From positions 1 through 5,537 of the forward strand of contig WGDQ01000952.1 in NCBI GenBank assembly GCA_015493185.1: DNA of 5,537 nt. Direction: 5' to 3'. This stretch comes from Planctomycetaceae bacterium (GTDB taxonomy: Bacteria > Planctomycetota > Planctomycetia > Pirellulales > JAEUIK01). Both the position numbers and the translations under genes were made by a program. The notes under the pieces are model-generated. The model saw only the letters and a list, made by a program, of their open reading frames with translations. It had not been told where the DNA came from and made no database searches. This document shows positions 1-5,537 of this stretch, in pieces. The stretch's first letter is position 1. Every line of letters starts with the position of its first letter.

Positions 1-259
1 GTATGGCACCCGAACCACTACGGCGCGCAAAGCACCGGTGTTGGCCGCAGGGGTTGGTTCTTGTGCCGTCGCGGTTTCTGCGCCGGTTTGCCCGCGACCT
101 ATCGAACGTGTGGACGCCAGACGAGCCGCCAGGGCCGGGCCAACCGCCGCGTCTCGCTCTGTGCGATCACCCCACGGCCGCCACCCAAGAGAGAATCTCT
201 TGGTCCTTTCCGACTTTCTGGATAGAGAAACGTCCGGAGCGAGGGCGACTTGCCGGCCG
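1..259. other. left-edge region without a supportable gene
   Basis: This stretch lies downstream of the minus-strand HDOD gene. On the minus strand one frame stays open from about 279 to the window edge (93 codons), and its codons are rich in G at the first position and in Ala, Arg and Thr. However, it contains no ATG, its only GTG/TTG codons lie within about 25 codons of the edge, and it overlaps the end of the HDOD gene. The plus-strand frames here give Arg/Pro-rich products typical of chance ORFs in GC-rich DNA. The only structured element is the hairpin at 185-203. A gene starting left of the window cannot be excluded. Confidence 0.4.
185..203 (-). terminator. hairpin downstream of the HDOD gene, possible terminator
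   Basis: A perfect 8-bp inverted repeat (CCAAGAGA / TCTCTTGG) with a 3-nt loop lies 57 nt past the stop codon of the minus-strand HDOD gene. Its placement suits a transcript 3' end. No T-run follows on either strand, so it is not a classic intrinsic terminator. It could equally be a 3'-end stabilising hairpin. Confidence 0.35.
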
Positions 260-1906
260 TCAATAAATCTCGATGCTCTTCAGCGTATTGCCGCCCGAGG
301 CCTGCGCACCATACAGGCATCGGCTTGCGGCTTCCACCAAATCTTCGGCAAGAAAGTTTTTCGGTGGCATCGTGACCGTGGCGGCCCCGATGCTCACGGT
401 GATCGTTGGCCGATCGGGCTGCGAGTCGCTGCCCAGTTTCCGAATTGCCCGTACCAGCTCATTACCCCGGCGAACGGCTTCATCGCGTTCGCAGCCTGCC
501 AGCAAAACGGCAAACTGTGCTTCGTGAACTTCGTCGCACCAAACGGCCGGATGGTCGATCGACCGGCAAACCATCTCGACCAACTGCCGCAAGTGATTGC
601 CCTGATCGGGACCCAGTTGAAAGAGCAGATCGCGGAAATGATCCACTTCCACCAGTAGCAGGCTCAGCGCGCAACGGGCTTGCCGGCATGCGGCCACGGC
701 CATGGCAATGCGGTTGACCAAGGCCGGATCGTCCGCCGCGGTGCGCCGTGCGTCGACTGTAGCGGCCTCGCGATCCGCCGTGGCCGTTGCGGCCGGCGCA
801 TCTTCTGCGATCAACCTGGCAGATTCGCTTGTGCTCGAACTTTCGCCGGATTGCGCGGTCGTCGTCGGCGTGCTACGAGGTGTCGCGGTAATGCGAGCAA
901 CGGCGGCTGCCAGTTCGCCGCAGGTGCCTGCGGCGGCCGCCGCTTCATGTTGTCGGCGCAATGCGGCCAATTCCGCCGCCGCTTCGCTGGCCTCGCGCAC
1001 CAGCCGCTGATGCGCCTGCTGGAGAACCTCGGCGTAGTTCAAATCGTCAGGAAGCTCGACCATCAGCACATCGGCCAGACCGAGCACCTTGTCTTGCAGC
1101 TCTTGAAAGAATGTTTCCCATTCCGACTCTCGCAGTCCGAGCAGGCCGCCATCGGCAACCAGCACCGGCAACAGCGCGGTGCGTTGATCGACAACAATCT
1201 GCGTGATCAAGTCGGCCAGATGGATAATCGACCGCACATCATCGGTCGATTTCGACGGGCGAAACTCGCCTTCGATCGGAACGATCGCCTCGACAAGCGC
1301 CTCGGGCATTCCCCACTGTTCGAGCAAGCGTGCCGTAAGCTCCACATGATCAAAGCTGAGTGCCAGCCGTTCGAGTTCGGCCAGTTGCCCCCAGTCGCCG
1401 CGTGCCTGCTCAACAAACCGGACGTATGGATCGCCCACCTGCTGAATGAGCACCAGCATGCCCAAGTCTTGCAGCAATCCTGCCAGAAAGGCATCGTCTC
1501 CGGCGGCCAGCTTCAGGCGGTTGCACAACTCACGGGCGGCAACGGCCTTCGTCAGGGTGCGATTCCAGTAGCGAGTCAGCAGCTCGCGTTGCACACCGGA
1601 AAACAGCCCGTCGGGCAGGCTGAACCCCAAAACGAGCAACTTCAGAGGCTTGATTCCCAAGAGCGCCAATGCCTGATTCAGGTCCGATACCTCGCGCGAC
1701 AAGCCGAACAACGCGCTATTGACCACGCGCAGCAATTTTGCGGTGAGTGCGGGATCTTTCTCGATACACTCCTTCAACTGGCGAGCATCGACGTTGGGTT
1801 GTTCGGTCAGCTTCAATACCTCGACCGCGACAGCCGGCAGCGAATACAGGCTATCGGTCTGAGCGACCAATCGTTCGATGGGGCGATCGTGCTGGGGCAT
1901 TACCAC
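260..1906 (-). CDS. HDOD domain protein with degenerate GGDEF domain
   Basis: This is a probable cytoplasmic signalling or scaffold protein of 548 residues. Residues about 15-215 form an HDOD domain: the N-terminal SLPAVAVEVLKL segment, then DPALTAKLLRVVNSALFG, then LAGLLQDLGMLVL where HD-domain enzymes carry a metal-binding His-Asp. HDOD domains lack that pair and are regarded as non-catalytic. Residues about 215-305 continue helical, about 300-325 is an Ala-rich likely coiled coil, and 326-390 is a low-complexity Ala/Ser/Thr linker. Residues about 395-548 have a GGDEF fold, with VDHF (421-424), TVSIGAAT (503-510) and a final LYGAQASGGN. The signature itself reads HEAQF at 461-465 and no RxxD inhibitory site is visible, so diguanylate cyclase activity is very unlikely. 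The longest start is GTG at 1906, directly after an in-frame stop. ATG at 1900 (residue 3) is an equally good or better start, and both have only a weak GTGAG-type ribosome site. The gene stands alone; the target pathway cannot be read from the context. Confidence 0.9.
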   Translation of the reverse strand: MVMPQHDRPIERLVAQTDSLYSLPAVAVEVLKLTEQPNVDARQLKECIEKDPALTAKLLRVVNSALFGLSREVSDLNQALALLGIKPLKLLVLGFSLPDGLFSGVQRELLTRYWNRTLTKAVAARELCNRLKLAAGDDAFLAGLLQDLGMLVLIQQVGDPYVRFVEQARGDWGQLAELERLALSFDHVELTARLLEQWGMPEALVEAIVPIEGEFRPSKSTDDVRSIIHLADLITQIVVDQRTALLPVLVADGGLLGLRESEWETFFQELQDKVLGLADVLMVELPDDLNYAEVLQQAHQRLVREASEAAAELAALRRQHEAAAAAGTCGELAAAVARITATPRSTPTTTAQSGESSSTSESARLIAEDAPAATATADREAATVDARRTAADDPALVNRIAMAVAACRQARCALSLLLVEVDHFRDLLFQLGPDQGNHLRQLVEMVCRSIDHPAVWCDEVHEAQFAVLLAGCERDEAVRRGNELVRAIRKLGSDSQPDRPTITVSIGAATVTMPPKNFLAEDLVEAASRCLYGAQASGGNTLKSIEIY

Positions 1907-2600
1907 TCACACGGTGCAAAATATGGCCGGGCAGCGCGGCAGCAAAGAAACCAAAACAAACCGAAGCAACAAGATGCGTTGATGAACGACGTCCGCCGGA
2001 AGCGCTACGATCGGAAGCACGCTACCTGACGCGGCCGAATCGCCTGGCAGTCGTCAGCGGCACGAAGCTGCGAAAAGCCCGCGCCACAACCGACAAAAAA
2101 CCGCAACGGCGCACCTTGAAGAGGCGTCCTAAAGCAAACTTAGCTCAAGTGATTGGAGGCAACGATCTTAGCGGTTGAAGATCCGGCGAACTTGCAAAAA
2201 AACCAGCGCCTTTCCCGCGTGGTCGCCACGAACGTTTCAGCCGATGGACCGCCGGCGTGGGGGAGTGGGCTTTCCAGCATCGTGTTTTTTCGCTCACGAA
2301 CCCGAAAAGCCGGCACAACCGATTCTGCCGTTACACACAGAGCCGCGCCGCAAGCAGCAACACGGCCGCAAAATTCGTTTCCGCTACGCGTCAACAAATG
2401 GTCGCCGTGGCACAGTACCCAACTGCCCGAAATCGAAAACGCGGCCCGCTGTCGCGCATGATCGGGCTACACGATTTGGAGCCCGCGGCGCGAATGAAAA
2501 ACAATGGGCGGGGCGGCATGCGTGGCACCGTCCAACCTATCCGGTTTCTGGCCGCCGCCGGACCCGACCGGCCCGTTGTGTTCGCCTACTCTGCCAGTGG
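1907..2600. other. gap between the acylase and HDOD genes
   Basis: These 694 bases lie between two minus-strand genes. I find no convincing gene in them. Open frames exist on both strands, but they lack a credible start with a ribosome site, have basic or low-complexity composition, or are tails of antisense frames. The clearest element is the minus-strand terminator at 2196-2222. A weaker 5-bp hairpin (GCCGG/CCGGC, 2557-2572) sits about 30 nt past the acylase stop without a T-run. The promoter of the HDOD gene should lie in 1907-2195. A TATTTT at 1923-1918 on the minus strand is a possible -10 box, but no good -35 partner is visible. Confidence 0.6.
2196..2222 (-). terminator. intrinsic terminator on the minus strand
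   Basis: Read on the minus strand, CCACGC (2222-2217) pairs with GCG-C-TGG (2209-2203) with one bulged C. The loop is about 7 nt, and a run of seven T follows at once (2202-2196). One or two further A-T/G-T pairs could extend the stem into the T-run. This is the classic stem plus U-tract layout of a Rho-independent terminator. It lies about 380 nt past the acylase stop and about 290 nt before the HDOD start, so it should insulate the HDOD gene from acylase transcription. Confidence 0.6.
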
Positions 2601-4820
2601 TTACGATTCGCTTTGCGGCTCCACGGTAACCCGCTTGTATTTCCCCTCGATCCAGCGCGGGATGTCGTTTTTATAGTACCGAGAGAAGCGGCTCTCGCTC
2701 GGGCCGCCGGGCAAATTGGTGTAGATCTCGTCGGTGCCCAAGTCGGTGGTGAAATGGTACGAGGGGGCAAACGTGGCCTCGCGCCGTGCCACACGCAACA
2801 AATGTCCTTGAAACGGCGTGGCGTGGCAGCCGGGCATGGCGATCTCGCCGGTGTGAAAACCCAACGCGCTGCCCACGAATTGGTCTTCGAAGAAACGATT
2901 CGTGAAGCTGAAGGCGTTGGTTACCGACCACGGTTGGTCTTTCTCGCCCTTAAGCTTTTCGGCGGCACGGCGAATCATTTCGCCTTTGTCGCGCTTATGC
3001 CACCACGGAGAAACGTCTTTCTTCAGCAGCCGGTCGATGCAGGTGACGATCATCAGCGAAAAGCCGACTCGAGAGCACAGATAAAGCATGCGGCGCCAGC
3101 CGATGCCGCCTTGCTCCTCGGGATCTTGGCCAAATATTTCGAGCAACACGTTGCGATACAGGCGCGAAAAGAGCGTGGCCTCGGTGCTCTCGGGCGTGTA
3201 GCTGTAATCCCAGTTTTCGAGCCGTTCCTTGATCTCGCCCTCAGGAAGATACGGTAAAAACACTTCCAGCAAATCGCGGGCTTGCACGCTGACCACGTCG
3301 TATTGCAGCTTTTGCATGTCTTCCAGCGTGGCCTTGGGCAGCTTCTCCAAAACCTCGACGATCCGCCGCTTGCGGTAGTCGGGCACGGGCACGGTGACCA
3401 GCATCGGCCCGCCCGGCGGATTGATGTTCTCGTTGGCCGAAACCACGAAACCCTCTTTCGGGTCGTATGTGCGGGGAAGCAGCGACGAGGGAATCCAGCC
3501 CTTCCAGTGGTTTCGTTCGTCCCAGGCGGGCACGGGCACCAACCCGATATGGCCCTTGCGGCGCTTGGGAAACCAACCCGAAGCCTGCGATCCGATGTGG
3601 CCGTCGCGGTCGGCAAACACCCAACAAAGCGTCGGGTGGGGCAATTCTCGCACCAGGTCCATTGCCTCGATCGTTTCGTCGCAGTCGACAACGCGAATCC
3701 AGATGGCCAACGACTTGCCGACGCCACCATGATCGCCCGTCCAAGCGGTTAGCAAATAATAGCCGGGCCCGTTGGCATCGGGATCGCCCTCGAGCGTGCC
3801 CAGATCGTTGTAATAAACGCGCAGCGTCTCGTCGTCGCCCCCCTTGCGATGGATCACCTCTTCCCGCACGCGGAAGTCGTGCCACTGGTTGCCCCGACGA
3901 TATTGCCAGCCGTTGGGGCCACGGCGGCACTCTTCGATGAAATAGTCGCTGGTGTCGCCTTTCAAATAAGTCACGCCCCAGGCCACTTCATGCGTGCGGG
4001 CCACGCCGAAGCTGGGACAACCCGGCAGCGTGGCGCCCATCACGTAGCGGTCGTCGTCCCAGTTCAACACGGCCTCGTACCAGATGGCCGGCAAACGGTT
4101 GACCTCCAAATGCGGATCAGAGGCCAGCAGCGCGTTGCCGCTGGCGCTGCGCTCGGGCGCCACGGCCCAGGCATTGCTGCCCGCCAGGCGCGGAAGGTCG
4201 GCAATCAGCTCCAGCGCCTCGTCGGAGAGCTGCCGCGAGATTTTCACTTTTTTCAGCAGCTCGAAATCGGCATCGTCGAGCAGCGAATCGAAAAGTGCCC
4301 GCAGCCTTTCAGGCGAAACGCCGGCCTGTATCAACTCGACGATTAGCCGCTCGCTCTGCTGCTGTCCGACGGCCAGTCCGCCGTAGTTCAGCAAATTGCC
4401 GACGAGCATTACCGCCTTCTGGTCCCAGGGCGTGGGTTGAAAGCCCGTGGCCCACATGGGCAACGAACGGCCCGACTGTTTCATTCCATCGTTCACGCCC
4501 TCGCAGTAGGCCGTGATGTGGCCAAACGTCACGTCGTCGAGCTGATCGACCTCCTCATCCAATCGCAGATAAAGGCCCACGCGGCGGAAAAAGCGATCGG
4601 TTTCCACCAGCTCGGGTTTGTCCGCAATTCGTTCGGCCGAACGGCCGCTGGCCACCGCACGCGAGAAGAGCATCTGCGTAGGCCGGTCGACCGCGTGCAT
4701 GAAGCCGAGGCCATAGATCACATCGCGGTACGATCGGCCTTCGATGTGCGGAACACCGTTTTCATCCCGCGTGATCTTGATTCGCCGGCGCGCGTTCTTA
4801 ATCCGCAGAGGTTTCATCAT
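2601..4820 (-). CDS. penicillin acylase family protein (Ntn hydrolase)
   Basis: This 739-residue member of the penicillin acylase family (N-terminal-nucleophile amidohydrolases) is made as one precursor. The family cuts itself before a Ser that becomes the nucleophile of the beta chain and hydrolyses amides such as beta-lactam side chains, acyl-homoserine lactones or other N-acyl compounds. An alpha-chain motif, GLGFMHAVDRPTQMLFSRA, is at 37-55. The cleavage site is Gly214/Ser215 in LAGSNAWAV, followed by LLASDPHLEV (231-240). SANENINPPG at 461-470 supplies the conserved oxyanion Asn, and RKRRI at 483-487 the expected Arg region. The C-terminal NLPGGPSESRFSRYY motif is present at 702-716. Length and motif order fit an intact enzyme. 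The N-terminus is basic and hydrophilic with no signal peptide, unlike the exported classical enzymes. ATG at 4820 is followed by a second ATG at 4817; the ribosome site is weak (AGAAG). TATGAT at 4834-4829 resembles a -10 box but sits very close to the start. The substrate cannot be deduced. Confidence 0.93.
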   Translation of the reverse strand: MMKPLRIKNARRRIKITRDENGVPHIEGRSYRDVIYGLGFMHAVDRPTQMLFSRAVASGRSAERIADKPELVETDRFFRRVGLYLRLDEEVDQLDDVTFGHITAYCEGVNDGMKQSGRSLPMWATGFQPTPWDQKAVMLVGNLLNYGGLAVGQQQSERLIVELIQAGVSPERLRALFDSLLDDADFELLKKVKISRQLSDEALELIADLPRLAGSNAWAVAPERSASGNALLASDPHLEVNRLPAIWYEAVLNWDDDRYVMGATLPGCPSFGVARTHEVAWGVTYLKGDTSDYFIEECRRGPNGWQYRRGNQWHDFRVREEVIHRKGGDDETLRVYYNDLGTLEGDPDANGPGYYLLTAWTGDHGGVGKSLAIWIRVVDCDETIEAMDLVRELPHPTLCWVFADRDGHIGSQASGWFPKRRKGHIGLVPVPAWDERNHWKGWIPSSLLPRTYDPKEGFVVSANENINPPGGPMLVTVPVPDYRKRRIVEVLEKLPKATLEDMQKLQYDVVSVQARDLLEVFLPYLPEGEIKERLENWDYSYTPESTEATLFSRLYRNVLLEIFGQDPEEQGGIGWRRMLYLCSRVGFSLMIVTCIDRLLKKDVSPWWHKRDKGEMIRRAAEKLKGEKDQPWSVTNAFSFTNRFFEDQFVGSALGFHTGEIAMPGCHATPFQGHLLRVARREATFAPSYHFTTDLGTDEIYTNLPGGPSESRFSRYYKNDIPRWIEGKYKRVTVEPQSES

Positions 4821-4928
4821 GCTTCTGAATCATATGCCAGGGCGGTGTTGCAAGTGTAGCACTCCCCGCGGCTTCGGATACAGACCGGCTTTTTTCGGTT
4901 CGGGGCGCGTGTTGTACGAGTCTGGCTC

Positions 4929-5030
4929 GCTCCGCCCGCCGCCGTCAGGCCCCCACACGTGGGGCCTTGCTGCTTCCTTGGTCCTGGGGGGCCCAATGGT
5001 GCCGCAATCGCAAGTCACGGAGGGGGCAGC
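4929..5030 (-). ncRNA. probable signal recognition particle RNA (4.5S type)
   Basis: SRP RNA binds Ffh and helps target membrane proteins. On the minus strand the sequence has the helix-8 hallmarks: CAGG (4986-4983) for one side of the symmetric loop, GGAAGCAGC (4977-4969) for the other, then AAGGC, ACGTGTG (4960-4954) and GCCTGAC (4949-4943). These resemble, in order, the 3' half of E. coli 4.5S RNA. The arms are nearly equal (about 50 nt each) and close on themselves. GCT at 5030-5028 pairs with AGC at 4931-4929, the C-run at 5026-5022 faces the G-rich 4940-4932, and CCGT (5020-5017) pairs with ACGG (4945-4942). Inside, GGGCC (4994-4990) pairs with GGCCC (4966-4962). Ends are estimated from this pairing. 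Odd points: between CAGG and AGCAG there are only 8 nt, against 10 in E. coli, so the GGAA tetraloop appears shortened. Pairing next to the symmetric loop is also poor, and an alternative local hairpin (4966-4961 with 4953-4948) is possible. No T-run terminator follows. It could be a divergent functional copy or a decayed one. Confidence 0.6.
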
Positions 5031-5200
5031 GTCGTCAGCACCCGAACGCGGTCAGCCTGGCGTGCCGGGGTTCTTTCGCCCGCTGGCCGAGAGAATAGAG
5101 AGGATTGGATGTGCGATAGATCACAAAAAACAGGTCGCTTCGGGCCACGTGAAAAGCTCGATAGAACGTGAATATTCCATGTAAGCCGTCCTCATGCCCT

Positions 5201-5220
5201 CCTCGCTGCGAGAACCGAGG
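5201..5220 (+). promoter_or_regulatory. hairpin able to mask a ribosome binding site
   Basis: CCTCG (5201-5205) pairs with CGAGG (5216-5220) around a 10-nt loop. The 3' arm contains the GAGG Shine-Dalgarno-like sequence placed 6 nt before the ATG at 5227. The same 5' arm can instead pair with CGAG at 5209-5212 in a tight CTCG-CTG-CGAG hairpin that leaves the GAGG free. This offers two mutually exclusive folds. Whether it is used for control is inference. Confidence 0.3.
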
Positions 5221-5226
5221 CGTAAA

Positions 5227-5328
5227 ATGGCACCGCCGCTTGGCGCTTCGATTTCCGAGCCCGGTTGTTCTCGACCCCGCGAATCGCCCCTGCTTGTTGT
5301 AACTCCAGGTCGTTGCCGCTGCTTTTGA
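5227..5328 (+). CDS. possible 33-codon leader ORF coupled to the permease
   Basis: A small ORF of 33 codons starts at ATG 5227 with GAGG (5217-5220) six bases upstream. It ends in TGA at 5326-5328, and the final A is the first base of the permease ATG (TGATG overlap). The product is Pro/Ser/Cys-containing (Cys at 14, 30 and 32) with no recognisable domain, signal peptide or membrane segment. The permease start has only a weak, distant AGG of its own (5307-5309). Ribosomes finishing this ORF could therefore restart on the permease, a known form of translational coupling. An ORF this short could also arise by chance, so its translation is uncertain. Confidence 0.35.
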   Translation: MAPPLGASISEPGCSRPRESPLLVVTPGRCRCF

Positions 5329-5537
5329 TGTGGTTCTCGTCGAAAAAACGCCGGTCGCGGTGGGTTGGCCCGGCCTTCGCGCTTCCGTGGCTGATCGGCT
5401 TCGTGGGGCTAATCGCCTATCCGTTCGTCGCCTCGCTGGTGTGGAGCTTTTGTCGTTACGACCTGATCTCGTCACCCCGTTACATCGGCCTTGCCAACTA
5501 CGAGCGCTTGCTTAGCGAGCTGCGCGACGGCGAAGCC
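5328..5537 (+). CDS. sugar ABC transporter permease, MalF/UgpA type (N-terminal part)
   Basis: The first 70 codons of an inner-membrane permease subunit of a carbohydrate ABC importer; the gene continues past the right edge. A short basic N-terminus (KKRRSR, 6-11) is followed by a hydrophobic membrane segment at about residues 14-40 (GPAFALPWLIGFVGLIAYPF). Next comes the family pattern of Ser/Phe, RYDL and then RYIGLANYERLL (51-62), matching the F-x-GL-x-NY-x-x-L block just after the first helix of these permeases. Full proteins have about 290-320 residues with six helices, so roughly three quarters is missing. ATG 5328 is chosen because it directly precedes the basic stretch and overlaps the stop of the upstream small ORF. 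TTG 5325 is an alternative. A binding protein and second permease gene are expected nearby but are not in the window, so the sugar is unknown. Confidence 0.88.
   Translation, partial: MWFSSKKRRSRWVGPAFALPWLIGFVGLIAYPFVASLVWSFCRYDLISSPRYIGLANYERLLSELRDGEA

Noticed and set aside
680..2029. 449-codon plus-strand ORF
   Set aside because: It lies antisense to the HDOD gene, whose domain motifs are clear. The product is Gln/Arg-rich with no recognisable domain, as expected of a shadow frame in GC-rich DNA.
2095..2115. T6 run on the minus strand as a second terminator
   Set aside because: Only a 3-bp CCG/CGG stem precedes it, too weak for an intrinsic terminator.
2140..2397. 85-codon minus-strand ORF in the gap
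   Set aside because: It starts with TTG without a ribosome site and reads straight through the terminator hairpin and T-run at 2196-2222. No domain is recognisable.
2175..3257. 360-codon plus-strand ORF with a TTG start and GGAGG at 2155-2159
   Set aside because: The spacing from GGAGG to TTG is too long, and most of the frame is antisense to the acylase C-terminus. The product is basic and featureless.
4885..4898. ACCG-CTTTTTT-CGGT inverted repeat between the SRP-like RNA and the acylase
   Set aside because: The stem is only 4 bp and the T-run sits in the loop, so it is not a terminator on either strand.
5035..5475. 146-codon minus-strand ORF
   Set aside because: It is antisense to the permease start and rich in Arg/Ser/Thr, with no motif. 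The permease reading on the other strand is far better supported.
1..5537. CRISPR array, insertion sequence, tRNA or a multi-gene novel system
   Set aside because: No regularly spaced repeats, transposase motifs, terminal inverted repeats or tRNA cloverleaf are visible. The recognised genes belong to known families and show no shared cassette.

Overview
The window is GC-rich bacterial DNA with two long minus-strand genes, one probable minus-strand structural RNA, and the first 70 codons of a plus-strand transporter gene that runs off the right edge. The HDOD plus degenerate GGDEF protein with a long Ala/Ser/Thr linker, the leaderless penicillin-acylase-family enzyme, and the wide gaps between genes would suit a planctomycete or similar environmental bacterium. 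That is inference from style only; nothing here fixes the taxon.

Layout from left to right: (1) 1-259 has no supportable gene but holds an 8-bp hairpin downstream of the next gene. (2) 260-1906, minus: an HDOD signalling protein with a C-terminal GGDEF domain whose signature is destroyed. (3) 1907-2600: a gene-free gap containing a good intrinsic terminator (2196-2222, minus) that separates the two minus-strand genes. (4) 2601-4820, minus: an intact penicillin acylase family N-terminal-nucleophile hydrolase with no signal peptide. (5) 4821-5327: a gap between divergent genes. It holds a probable 4.5S/SRP RNA (about 4929-5030, minus) with an oddly short apical loop, a hairpin that can cover a ribosome binding site, and a possible 33-codon leader ORF. 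(6) 5328-5537, plus: the N-terminus of a MalF/UgpA-type sugar ABC transporter permease.

The genes do not form one pathway. The acylase and HDOD genes point the same way but are split by the terminator, so they are probably separate transcripts. The permease is divergent and probably opens a carbohydrate-uptake operon continuing to the right. I see no CRISPR array, mobile element, tRNA or rRNA, and no sign of a new defence or multi-gene system. The most unusual signals are the SRP-like RNA and the leader of the permease gene.
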